In this document: piece after piece, positions 1 through 6,911 of the stretch
Numbering within the stretch: the first letter of the stretch is position 1
Layout of the letters: every line of letters starts with the position of its first letter
NCBI GenBank assembly: GCA_964444555.1
Contig: CAYUHC010000002.1
Coordinates: forward strand, 1 to 56,348
DNA length: 56,348 nucleotides
Source: CAYUHC01 sp964444555
GTDB taxonomy: Bacteria > Patescibacteriota > Minisyncoccia > Phycocordibacterales > JACOZG01
Reading direction: 5' to 3'
The notes under the pieces: generated by a model
The model's database searches: none
What the model saw: the letters and a program-made list of their open reading frames with translations, nothing else
What the model was told of the DNA's origin: nothing
Program-made: the position numbers and the translations under genes

Positions 1-171
1 AGCTATACTGCGGTGAATACGTTCTCGAGTCTTGTACTCACCGCCCGTCAAGCCAGGGGAGCCGGGAGTACCCGAAGTTCCGCATTTTGCGGGCCGAAGG
101 TAAGCTTGGTAACAAGGGTTAAGTCGTAACAAGGCACGGGTAGCGGAAGCTGCTCGTGGATTTATTCAGGT
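1..171 (+). rRNA. rrs: 16S ribosomal RNA, 3' end (partial)
   Basis: The window opens inside the 16S gene. The conserved decoding-site segment CACCGCCCGTCA lies at 39-50 and AAGTCGTAACAAGG at 121-134. Helix 45 is complete: arm 137-144 (CGGGTAGC), GGAA loop 145-148 (the KsgA dimethylation target in other bacteria) and arm 149-156 (GCTGCTCG), all eight positions pairing. Several pairs differ from E. coli on both sides, so the change is compensatory and not sequencing error. After the conserved TGGAT at 157-161 the usual CACCTCC anti-Shine-Dalgarno is absent; TTATTCAGG is found instead. The 3' end at 171 is placed by alignment length to E. coli and is approximate. The universal GTACACACC at 34-42 reads GTACTCACC. 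Confidence 0.95.
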
Positions 172-367
172 GAAAACTCGCTCGCTTTATGGCGCTTAGG
201 CGCCGTGGGGTTGAGCTTATAGTAAGTCGATTGTCTCAGCGTTACGTTGGGACGCTTGGCCACCGAGTTAATGGTGGAGACGATAAGAGCAGTCTTTAAA
301 TGCTTTTTGGCACCAGGAAAGACTGGCAGTGGAACGGAACAAAAGAAAGCTAGTAAACATCTCACTA
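172..367 (+). other. spacer after 16S, no gene seen
   Basis: I see no tRNA, 23S start or convincing ORF in this stretch. It contains no CCTCC, so a displaced anti-Shine-Dalgarno behind an intron is not supported here. The 23S and 5S genes are not in this window, so the rRNA operon is either split or continues elsewhere. Confidence 0.6.
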
Positions 368-395
368 TTGACATATTTTTATACCATGATACAAT
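368..395 (+). promoter_or_regulatory. sigma70-type promoter of the lysozyme-like gene
   Basis: A consensus -35 box TTGACA (368-373) is followed by a 16 bp spacer and a -10 box TACAAT (390-395). The start would lie near 402, giving a leader of about 68 nt before the TTG start at 470. This is unlike the leaderless arrangement elsewhere in the window. Confidence 0.7.
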
Positions 396-400
396 CATGG
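384..400. repeat. inverted repeat over the -10 box, possible operator
   Basis: CCATGAT (384-390), a 3 nt spacer and ATCATGG (394-400) form a perfect 7 bp inverted repeat that overlaps the -10 element of the promoter at 368-395. Its position is what one expects of a repressor site, but no cognate regulator is visible in the window. Confidence 0.35.
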
Positions 401-469
401 TTAGTTTTGGTGGCTGAGGAAATGGGGATGTACCCATAATCCGCAGTCTCTCGGAGTAGGAGATCCGAG

Positions 470-901
470 TTGAAACTTTCCATCTTCTTTAGTTGCGCCG
501 CCATCGGCTTAATGGCCGAGGCGGCGCTGGCCGAACGTCCGCCAGTGGTCCTGATCCAGGCTCTGCGAATCGTGGAGTCTGGAGGCAATTCGGCGGAAGT
601 CGGAGATCGCCATCTGCGCCACAGGGCGTACGGTGATCTCCAGATCCGCCAGCCGTGCGTTGACGACGTCAACGCACGGTACGGCACGAAATATCGTGCC
701 GAGGATTGCCGAGGCAATCCGGCGTTGTCGGCAGAGATTTGTGCCAAGTACATAAATCTCTACGCGACCCAGAAATTTTTGGGTCGACGGCCGACATTAG
801 AAGATATGGCTCGCATTTGGAATGGCGGGCCCACGGGATGGAAGAAGACCAGTACACGGAAGTACTGGACCAAGGTTAAGGCGGAGTTGGCGCGGAAGTA
901 G
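470..901 (+). CDS. secreted lysozyme-like (SLT-fold) protein
   Basis: A 143-residue protein with an N-terminal signal peptide (residues 1-21, cleavage likely after AEAALA). The mature part has the signatures of the SLT/lysozyme fold: a putative catalytic Glu36 in RIVESGGN, the GDLQI segment at 55-59 (equivalent to GLMQI of soluble lytic transglycosylases) and ARIWNGG near 113-119 (equivalent to AxYNGG). It probably cleaves peptidoglycan outside the membrane. The start is TTG at 470, chosen because AGGAG at 458-462 lies 7 nt upstream and the signal peptide begins there. It is monocistronic, with its own promoter and terminator. Having a Shine-Dalgarno is odd, because the 16S next to it has no matching anti-Shine-Dalgarno. 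Function is inferred from motifs. Confidence 0.8.
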   Translation: MKLSIFFSCAAIGLMAEAALAERPPVVLIQALRIVESGGNSAEVGDRHLRHRAYGDLQIRQPCVDDVNARYGTKYRAEDCRGNPALSAEICAKYINLYATQKFLGRRPTLEDMARIWNGGPTGWKKTSTRKYWTKVKAELARK

Positions 902-936
902 CCAAGGCCTAACCCTGGGGAATTGAAGACATGGAG

Positions 937-971
937 GTCGCCGCGTGGTGGAATCACAGGCGACTTTTTTT
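937..971 (+). terminator. rho-independent terminator after the lysozyme-like gene
   Basis: GTCGCC (937-942) pairs with GGCGAC (959-964) around a 16 nt loop and is followed by seven T (965-971), directly before the assembly gap. Confidence 0.7.
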
Positions 972-981
972 NNNNNNNNNN
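972..981. other. assembly gap (10 N)
   Basis: Ten N join the 16S-containing contig to the tRNA-containing contig. The linkage of 1-971 with the rest depends on scaffolding. Confidence 0.99.
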
Positions 982-990
982 TGATACTTC

Positions 991-1062
991 GGGCGTATAG
1001 TTCAGTGGTAGAACGCTGTCCTGATAAGACAGAGGTCGTAAGTTCGATTCTTACTACGCCCA
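991..1062 (+). tRNA. tRNA-Ile (GAT anticodon)
   Basis: A cloverleaf can be folded: acceptor GGGCGTA (991-997) with TACGCCC (1055-1061), anticodon stem CTGTC/GACAG around loop CTGATAA (anticodon GAT), and T-arm GTAAG-TTCGATT-CTTAC. The discriminator is A1062. The 3' CCA is not encoded (ACCCC follows), so CCA-adding enzyme is needed. It lies 5 nt upstream of tRNA-Leu and is probably co-transcribed with it. Confidence 0.93.
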
Positions 1063-1067
1063 CCCCA

Positions 1068-1151
1068 GCCGGAGTGGTGAAATTGGCAGACACGCACGCT
1101 TCAGAGGCGTGTGAGCTCACGCTCGTGGAGGTTCAAATCCTCTCTCCGGCA
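1068..1151 (+). tRNA. tRNA-Leu (CAG anticodon)
   Basis: A class II tRNA with a long variable arm. Acceptor GCCGGAG (1068-1074) pairs with CTCCGGC (1144-1150); the anticodon stem CACGC/GCGTG surrounds TTCAGAG (anticodon CAG); the variable arm is GAGCTCACGCTC-like; the T-arm is GGAGG-TTCAAAT-CCTCT. The start codon of the next gene is only 9 nt beyond its 3' end, so tRNA 3' processing would leave the following mRNA almost leaderless. Confidence 0.93.
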
Positions 1152-1160
1152 CCGAAATTT

Positions 1161-1859
1161 ATGCACGATAATCGTGAGGCTTGGGAGCGAGAGTACCAAA
1201 ATTTTTCTTTACTTAATCACGCTTTTTCGCCAACCCTGCAGTCGAACGCGAGTGACTTTGTTCGGTGGCTGCGTCGAGAGCGGGGAGTTTCACTCGAGGG
1301 CGCGCGAGTCCTCGACTTGGGTTCTGGCGTGGGGCGCAATGCCATTGAACTAGCTCGTCGAGGAGCCCACGTTACGGGGCTAGAGTTTTCCTCGCGGGCC
1401 ATTGAGTTGGCGCGAGAGCGTTCAGTGGCAGCGGGAGTGACGGTAGAATATTTATGTCATGATGTTGGGACGACTTATCCATTCTCCGATCAGTCTTTTG
1501 ATCTGGCGTTTGACATTACTTGCACTAATTCTTTATCTCGCACTGGCCGAGAAATTTATTTAGCCGAGACTCGTCGAGTGCTGGCCCCAGGGGGTTGGTT
1601 ATTCGTTCGCGCTCTGGCATTGGATGGTGATCGCCACGCGGCCACTTTGCTTAAACGTTTTCCGGGTACTGAGCCAGACACTTATGTCTTGCCGGGGCTT
1701 GGCGTTACCGAACGCGTCTTTAGGCGGGAGGATTTTTTGGCTACTTATCAGCCCTATTTTAAGGTGGTAGAGCTGATCAAAATTAGTCGGTATGTTACAT
1801 TTAAGGGACAAAAGTATAAGCGCAATTACTGGATTGCCTATCTGCAAAAACATGACTAA
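1161..1859 (+). CDS. class I SAM-dependent methyltransferase
   Basis: 232 residues. The SAM-binding motif I is VLDLGSGVGRNAIEL (about residues 55-69), followed by a motif with an acidic end (VTGLEFS) and the post-motif ETRRVLAPGGWLFVRA typical of Methyltransf_11/25 proteins. The substrate cannot be read from the sequence. The ATG at 1161 sits 9 nt after tRNA-Leu, with no Shine-Dalgarno; longer in-frame openings would run through the tRNA genes and are rejected. Its last 8 nt overlap murD, so it is probably translated with the murein genes. Confidence 0.85.
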   Translation: MHDNREAWEREYQNFSLLNHAFSPTLQSNASDFVRWLRRERGVSLEGARVLDLGSGVGRNAIELARRGAHVTGLEFSSRAIELARERSVAAGVTVEYLCHDVGTTYPFSDQSFDLAFDITCTNSLSRTGREIYLAETRRVLAPGGWLFVRALALDGDRHAATLLKRFPGTEPDTYVLPGLGVTERVFRREDFLATYQPYFKVVELIKISRYVTFKGQKYKRNYWIAYLQKHD

Positions 1860-3207
1860 TTGGCAAGAATTTTTCCGAGGTAAAAAGATTACCGTGATGG
1901 GTTTGGGTCTGTTGGGGCGTGGCCTGGGAGACGTTAAATTTTTGGCTTCGCTGGGAGCCGAGTTGACGGTGACGGATCTAAAGACGGCCGAGCAGTTGGC
2001 TAGCTCGCTTAATCCTTTAAAAAAGTTTTCTAATATTAAGTATGTTTTAGGCGAACATCGCTTGGCCGATTTTAAGACTGCCGATTTGGTAATTAAAGCG
2101 GCCGGCGTGCCGCTTGACTCGCCTTATGTGGCGGCGGCTTTAGCGGCGAGCGTACCAGTTTATATGAGCACGGCGTTGTTTGTTAAGTTTTTACCCCCTA
2201 AAACAACCGTGATCGGCGTCACGGGGACGCGAGGCAAATCAACCACGACGCAGTTGATTTACGAAATAATTAAGGCGGCTGGTCGGCGAGTGCATTTGGG
2301 TGGCAATGTGCGCGGGTTATCCACGCTCGCTCAATTGCCCAAGGTGCGGCCAGGTGATGCCGTTGTTTTGGAGTTAGACTCTTGGCAGTTGCAGGGTTTT
2401 GGTGATTTAAAGATTAGTCCGGACGTAGCTGTCTTTACTACTTTTTATCCCGATCATTTAAACTATTACAATAATGATCTGGATTTATATTTTAGAGACA
2501 AGGCTAATCTTTTTCGTCATCAAACCTCCGAACAAGTCTTGATTGCTGGTCAGCAATTTGCGCGAGGGCCCCTACGTCAGCGATTACTGCGAGTTAATCC
2601 GGAGGTTAATTTAATTACTCCGCGCCCGGCTGATTGGCCGGCTTTGTCGGCTTTAGGAATGATCGGAGAGCATAATCGTCACAACGCGACCCTGGCAATT
2701 TTGGCCGCTCGTCAGCTGGGGATCCAGGCCGGGGTAATTACTAAAACGGTAAAAAAGTTTACGGGCGTGCCGGGGCGATTAGAACTGGTGCGAGTGGTGA
2801 AGAAAGTTTCTTGGTATAACGACACCACGAGCACGACGCCGGAGGCTTTGGTGGCGGCGCTTGAGGCTTTGAGTCAAAAATTTGGTCAGAAAAAAATCAC
2901 GTTAATTATGGGTGGGGCCGATAAGAAATTAGATTTTAAAAAAGCTCGCCAGGCGTGGCAAAAATATTGTCGGCAGATTATTTTGTTGCCCGGTTCTGGG
3001 ACGGAGAGATTGCGACAGGCTAAGTTAATTTCTGGTCAGCCAGTTAGCAGTATGAAGGCGGCGGTGCTCCAGTGTCGCGCGCTGGCTCGCCCGGGCGAGG
3101 CGGTAGTGTTGAGTCCGGGCTTTGCTTCTTTTGGTCCACCGCCGGGCGGTTTTAAAAATGAGTTTGATCGTGGGGATCAGTTTAATCGAGCCGTTAAATT
3201 GTTATAA
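1852..3207 (+). CDS. murD: UDP-N-acetylmuramoyl-L-alanine--D-glutamate ligase MurD
   Basis: 451 residues, normal for MurD. It adds D-glutamate to UDP-MurNAc-L-Ala in the cytoplasm using ATP. Visible are the N-terminal Rossmann-like domain (VMGLGLLGRG, residues 15-24), the ATP loop GVTGTRGKSTTT (122-133), a central-domain DHLNYYNN segment, and a C-terminal LSPGFASFGPP...FKNEFDRGDQF block characteristic of MurD. The ATG at 1852 overlaps the upstream gene by 8 nt; a further upstream in-frame ATG at 1792 adds residues with no homology and is rejected. murC follows after one gene and murB lies far downstream at 49986. Confidence 0.95.
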   Translation: MTNWQEFFRGKKITVMGLGLLGRGLGDVKFLASLGAELTVTDLKTAEQLASSLNPLKKFSNIKYVLGEHRLADFKTADLVIKAAGVPLDSPYVAAALAASVPVYMSTALFVKFLPPKTTVIGVTGTRGKSTTTQLIYEIIKAAGRRVHLGGNVRGLSTLAQLPKVRPGDAVVLELDSWQLQGFGDLKISPDVAVFTTFYPDHLNYYNNDLDLYFRDKANLFRHQTSEQVLIAGQQFARGPLRQRLLRVNPEVNLITPRPADWPALSALGMIGEHNRHNATLAILAARQLGIQAGVITKTVKKFTGVPGRLELVRVVKKVSWYNDTTSTTPEALVAALEALSQKFGQKKITLIMGGADKKLDFKKARQAWQKYCRQIILLPGSGTERLRQAKLISGQPVSSMKAAVLQCRALARPGEAVVLSPGFASFGPPPGGFKNEFDRGDQFNRAVKLL

Positions 3208-3208
3208 T
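3203..3208 (+). promoter_or_regulatory. -10 box of a leaderless promoter (embedded in the murD stop)
   Basis: TATAAT at 3203-3208 contains the murD stop codon TAA (3205-3207). Six nt follow before the second ATG of the tandem ATGATG at 3212-3217, so transcription would begin on or next to the start codon. No good -35 box is seen (TTTAAT at 3181-3186 is weak). Confidence 0.6.
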
Positions 3209-3211
3209 TGA

Positions 3212-4162
3212 ATGATGATTTCGACCCGGGGCGGAGCGGGGGTGGTTGGCCTGTTGCTGGTCGCCGTTATTTTGGTGGCCGGCGGAGTGATTTGGTGGGC
3301 GCAAGATGAAGCGGTAAAACCGACGGCCACTTCCACGGTGGCGACCACCTCAAGTGCTACTACGCGATCTCGGTTTCGCCAAAGTTCGTGGCGGCGTCCA
3401 GGTTTGAGCAACGAGACGCGAGGGGCCTTGCGAGCTGGTGATGTGGCGAGGCGTGCCGTGGCCTTGAGTTGGGGCGATCAAGCTTTTTCCGTGACGGTTG
3501 AGGGTCAAGATCACGAGGTTAAGTTGGTGTCGCCCAGCGGTCGGCAGGTGGCGGCTCAGGGTTTTAGGTACAATCCCGTTACTGGCCAGATGGAGTGGGA
3601 TTTTTTGGTGCCAGATAATCGGGAGAGTGGCGAATGGGAAGTGGTGATTACCGCGCCACCAACTTCTTCTACCGATTCTGACGAAGATGATGACGACGAG
3701 GACGTTGATTATCAGATCCATCCGCCCGCTTTTGAAGAGAATCCTTTGGTTCACGATCAGACGCCGCCCGTGATTGATGCGACCCCGGGAGTTGATTTGT
3801 CGATTTTGGTTGAAGAAACTTTTATGACGGATTCGGGTTCGATGGTTCGGCCAGTAGTGGGAGCGCGAGTGGTGGCTGGAGTAACTGATCCGTCGGGAGA
3901 TGTCTTGGCGGTTGAGTTGCCAGCAGTTAGTGGTCAGCCCGGCAATTACGCGGGAGTTTATCCTAATCGTGGCGAAGTTGGTATTTATCGGATTGAGTAT
4001 GAGATCACGGGGCAAGACAGTACTGGCCGACAATTTGTTCATTACGCTTATGGACAGTTTGAAATTGTGGCCACCGCCGGAGGCGGCTCGACGAGCACTA
4101 ATCAGTGGTATAAAAAATATGATATTAATCGCGCGGGCGACGTTCGTTTGTTAAATTATTAG
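3212..4162 (+). CDS. membrane-anchored extracellular protein, unknown function
   Basis: 316 residues (315 if the second ATG at 3215 is used, which fits the -10 spacing better). One N-terminal membrane anchor (about residues 9-29: VVGLLLVAVILVAGGVIWW) is followed by a Thr/Ser/Arg-rich linker. Next comes a beta-rich domain (about 80-150), then a very acidic stretch (DSDEDDDDEDVDY) and a second beta-rich, Ig-like domain (about 195-290) with a GDV...GIYRIEYEITGQDSTGR segment. I do not recognise the family. It sits between murD and murC with 0-4 nt spacing, so a role at the cell wall is likely but inferred from position. Confidence 0.75.
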   Translation: MMISTRGGAGVVGLLLVAVILVAGGVIWWAQDEAVKPTATSTVATTSSATTRSRFRQSSWRRPGLSNETRGALRAGDVARRAVALSWGDQAFSVTVEGQDHEVKLVSPSGRQVAAQGFRYNPVTGQMEWDFLVPDNRESGEWEVVITAPPTSSTDSDEDDDDEDVDYQIHPPAFEENPLVHDQTPPVIDATPGVDLSILVEETFMTDSGSMVRPVVGARVVAGVTDPSGDVLAVELPAVSGQPGNYAGVYPNRGEVGIYRIEYEITGQDSTGRQFVHYAYGQFEIVATAGGGSTSTNQWYKKYDINRAGDVRLLNY

Positions 4163-5428
4163 ATGATGAAAGTTCACTTTATTGGTATTGGCGGGATTGG
4201 TGTTTCGGCGATTGCGCGGATGTTGTTGGCCGAGGGTGCGGAGGTCAGTGGCTCGGATCAAGCCGCTGGTCAGGTGACAGCCGAATTGGAAAAGTTGGGT
4301 GCTAAAATCTCGATTGGTCATCGGGCCGAAAATGTTCCGGTGGGAGTGGGGTTGGTGGTCTACACGATCGCGATTACCCAAGATAATCCGGAGTGGCTGC
4401 GCGCGCGCGAGTTGGGGGTGGAGCTAGTGTCTTATCCTGAATATTTGGGAAGAATTTCGGCCTCTAAATTTACGATTGCCGTGGCGGGGACTCATGGCAA
4501 AACGACGACGACGGCGATGGTGACAGAAATTTTGGTGGCGGCGGGACTTGATCCAACAGTGATCGTGGGCAGTTTTCTGAAGGGACAAAAAAGTAATTTT
4601 ATTGCCGGGAAAAGCGATTTGTTGGTGGTGGAGGCGTGCGAATATCGTCGATCGTTTTTAAACCTTTCGCCACGAATTTTGATTATCACCAATATCGATA
4701 ATGATCATCTTGATTACTACACTGACCTGGCCGATATCCAGCGAGCCTTTATCGAGTTAGTCGAAAAATTGCCACCAGATGGCTTGTTGATCACTCGACC
4801 GAAGGATCCAGTTTTGGCTCCGGTGGTGGCGGCTAGTCGGGCGCGCGTCTTGGATTACGAGCGGCTGGCCGAAGAGTTTTCTTTGAAAGTGCCCGGTGCT
4901 CACAACCGAGCCAACGCCAAGGCGGCGTTGGCGGTCGCGGCCGAACTACACGTGCCCTATGAGCGGGCCATGGCGGCGCTCGAGAATTTTGCTGGGACGT
5001 GGCGCCGCTTTGAATATCGTGGTGAACTGCCGAATGGGGCCAAAGTGTATGATGATTACGGCCATCACCCGACCGAGATCAAGGCGACGCTAGAGGCGGC
5101 GCGCAGTTTGAAGCCTAAGCGCTTGATTGTGGTTTTCCAACCCCATCTGTACAGCCGGACCAAGAAATTATTTGCCGATTTTGTGACGAGTTTGGGTCTG
5201 GCCGATTTGGTTTATTTGGCACCAATTTACGCGGCACGAGAGCCAGTCGATCCTTCGGTCACTAGTGATCAATTGGCCGAGGCGCTAGTGGCTGATGGCC
5301 GATCCGCCAAAGTTTATGATCGACTGGAGGCTATTGCCGAAACTTTAAAAGCCGAGTCAGTTTCTGGGGACGTGATTGTAACGATGGGCGCCGGTGATGT
5401 TGTGAAAGTGGCAGACCTTCTTGTATAA
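4163..5428 (+). CDS. murC: UDP-N-acetylmuramate--L-alanine ligase MurC
   Basis: 421 residues, a little shorter than typical MurC. It joins L-alanine to UDP-MurNAc, the first amino-acid step of the peptidoglycan stem. The N-terminus has the dinucleotide-like FIGIGGIGVSAIA (residues 6-18) and SGSD; the ATP loop is AGTHGKTTTT (108-117). The C-terminal domain has YDDYGHHPTEIKATL and VVFQPHLYSRT, both standard in MurC. Like the gene before it, it starts with a tandem ATGATG (4163 and 4166); TAAATT at 4152-4157 may be a -10 box. There is no Shine-Dalgarno. Confidence 0.96.
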   Translation: MMKVHFIGIGGIGVSAIARMLLAEGAEVSGSDQAAGQVTAELEKLGAKISIGHRAENVPVGVGLVVYTIAITQDNPEWLRARELGVELVSYPEYLGRISASKFTIAVAGTHGKTTTTAMVTEILVAAGLDPTVIVGSFLKGQKSNFIAGKSDLLVVEACEYRRSFLNLSPRILIITNIDNDHLDYYTDLADIQRAFIELVEKLPPDGLLITRPKDPVLAPVVAASRARVLDYERLAEEFSLKVPGAHNRANAKAALAVAAELHVPYERAMAALENFAGTWRRFEYRGELPNGAKVYDDYGHHPTEIKATLEAARSLKPKRLIVVFQPHLYSRTKKLFADFVTSLGLADLVYLAPIYAAREPVDPSVTSDQLAEALVADGRSAKVYDRLEAIAETLKAESVSGDVIVTMGAGDVVKVADLLV

Positions 5429-5429
5429 T
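5400..5429 (+). promoter_or_regulatory. leaderless promoter embedded in the murC end
   Basis: TTGTGA (5400-5405), an 18 bp spacer and TATAAT (5424-5429) form a promoter whose -10 box contains the murC stop TAA (5426-5428). Six nt separate it from the GTG start at 5436. This is the same layout as at 3203, one gene pair later. Confidence 0.6.
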
Positions 5430-5435
5430 CGGGCA

Positions 5436-5639
5436 GTGGTAAATCGAGAAATAAAAAATTGGAATAATTTTTATCTAGGTCTGGCCGTGGTGGTGGTGGC
5501 TTTGATTGGCATCCCGCTCATTTTTAAACAATTGGCCCTGGTCGTTCTCGGGCTATTAATTGCTCTCTTTTCTCTGGCGCGTCCGGGGAGACTCGCCACT
5601 CCTTCATCAGCTGATCAGTCTTTGACTCATGCGGAGTAG
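5436..5639 (+). CDS. small membrane protein with two helices, unknown
   Basis: 67 residues beginning at GTG 5436, chosen because it falls exactly 6 nt after TATAAT; a TTG at 5421 would lie inside the promoter. After a short basic/polar N-terminus come two membrane helices (about residues 13-29 and 32-46), ending in ARPGR and a polar tail. It overlaps the next gene by 11 nt. I do not recognise a family. Confidence 0.6.
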   Translation: MVNREIKNWNNFYLGLAVVVVALIGIPLIFKQLALVVLGLLIALFSLARPGRLATPSSADQSLTHAE

Positions 5640-6858
5640 TAAAATTTTGGCTGGGGGAGCTTTTTTGTTGGCGTTGATTCTTGCGGCTGGCTGGTGGTAT
5701 GGCGAGCGAGCGGGTTGGTGGCTGGCCAGTCCTTATGTGGCCACTGGATCGCAGTCGGAGCTTGAGACTGAGCCAGCTCTGCCTCCGACTCCGAAGGTAA
5801 AACATTTGCCGGCGCCGGAGTCGGTAAAAGCTTTGTACATGACTCAGTGCGCCGCCGCGACACCCTCGCTCACTAATCATCTCTTGGCTCTCGCCTCGTC
5901 AACGGAAATCAATAGCATTGTTATTGATCTTAAGGATTACAGCGGCACCGTTTCTTTCCCCTCGGCGACGGCAGTGGCTGGTGGTCCGGGTTGCACGATT
6001 CCTAATTTTGCCGAACTGGTTGAGAAAATGCATGACCAAGATTTGTATGTCATCGGTCGCTTGACCGTCTTCCAAGATCCTTTGTTCACCAAAGTTCATC
6101 CCGAGTTGGCTGTTCAGAGTAAGGGCCGTGGCGGGCCATGGAAAGATCGCAAGGGGCTATCTTTTGTCGATGTTGGCGCGCGACCTTTTTGGACTTATAT
6201 CGAGTCCCTGGCGGGGGAGGCGTACGAGTTGGGGGTGGACGAAATAAATTTTGATTACATCCGCTACCCCTCAGATGGTGACATGAGCGATACCGAATAT
6301 ACTCACTCGGTCGGTCCTAAGGCCGAGATGCTTGAGCAATTTTTTCAAACGCTTACGTCTTCGCTCCGCTCAAAATTTACTAATCCGCCGATTATTCTTT
6401 CGGCTGATCTGTTTGGCATGACGGCCACTAATTACGATGACTTAAATATTGGTCAGGTTTTAGAGCGCGCGTTACCCCACTTTGATTATATTGCGCCGAT
6501 GGTCTACCCCTCGCATTATCCGAAAAACTTTAATGGTTGGGCTAATCCCAACGAGCATGCTTACGATATTATTTTTTATTCGATGAGTCGGGCGGCCGAG
6601 CGGGCCGTGGCGACCACTACGCCAGTGGCAGGGCTGACTCATACTCGCCTAGGAACTTCGACGCCCGCCGTCTATGCTAAAGCCGCTTATTCGAAGGAGA
6701 AGTTGCGGCCTTGGTTGCAAGATTTTGACTATCCGGTGACCTACACGCCAGAGATGGTCCGCGCGCAGATCCAGGCCACTTACGATGCTGGTCTTGATTC
6801 CTGGATGATGTGGGATCCGGCGAATCGCTACACCTCTTCAGTTTACCAAGCGGAGTAG
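5629..6858 (+). CDS. DUF4015-like putative glycoside hydrolase, membrane anchored
   Basis: 409 residues. An N-terminal membrane anchor (residues 6-25) is followed by a Pro-rich linker and a TIM-barrel-like domain. The segments VKALYMT, INSIVIDLKDYSG, VDEINFDYIRYPSDG and ILSADLFGMT match the DUF4015 putative glycoside hydrolase family that is frequent in CPR bacteria. FDYIRYPSDGD is the best candidate for the catalytic strand. It probably acts on cell-surface or wall glycans outside the membrane. It overlaps the preceding small membrane protein by 11 nt, so the two are presumably one transcript. Confidence 0.75.
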   Translation: MRSSKILAGGAFLLALILAAGWWYGERAGWWLASPYVATGSQSELETEPALPPTPKVKHLPAPESVKALYMTQCAAATPSLTNHLLALASSTEINSIVIDLKDYSGTVSFPSATAVAGGPGCTIPNFAELVEKMHDQDLYVIGRLTVFQDPLFTKVHPELAVQSKGRGGPWKDRKGLSFVDVGARPFWTYIESLAGEAYELGVDEINFDYIRYPSDGDMSDTEYTHSVGPKAEMLEQFFQTLTSSLRSKFTNPPIILSADLFGMTATNYDDLNIGQVLERALPHFDYIAPMVYPSHYPKNFNGWANPNEHAYDIIFYSMSRAAERAVATTTPVAGLTHTRLGTSTPAVYAKAAYSKEKLRPWLQDFDYPVTYTPEMVRAQIQATYDAGLDSWMMWDPANRYTSSVYQAE

Positions 6859-6874
6859 TTTGGGTTGGAGATTT

Positions 6875-6903
6875 TTGTCGGAGGTGGTTTATTTTGCTAT
6901 AAT
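6875..6903 (+). promoter_or_regulatory. sigma70-type promoter, near-leaderless
   Basis: TTGTCG (6875-6880), a 17 bp spacer and TATAAT (6898-6903), with only 8 nt before the ATG at 6912. This is one of the best promoters in the window. Confidence 0.7.
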
Positions 6904-6911
6904 GCCGGCAA

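Noticed and set aside
162..437. Minus-strand 91-codon open frame over the 16S end and spacer
   Set aside because: It overlaps the 16S 3' end and the promoter at 368-395, has no recognisable protein features and no start signals.
172..469. Intron separating the 16S body from a displaced anti-SD
   Set aside because: No CACCTCC or CCTCC occurs in the spacer, and no intron-encoded endonuclease is present.
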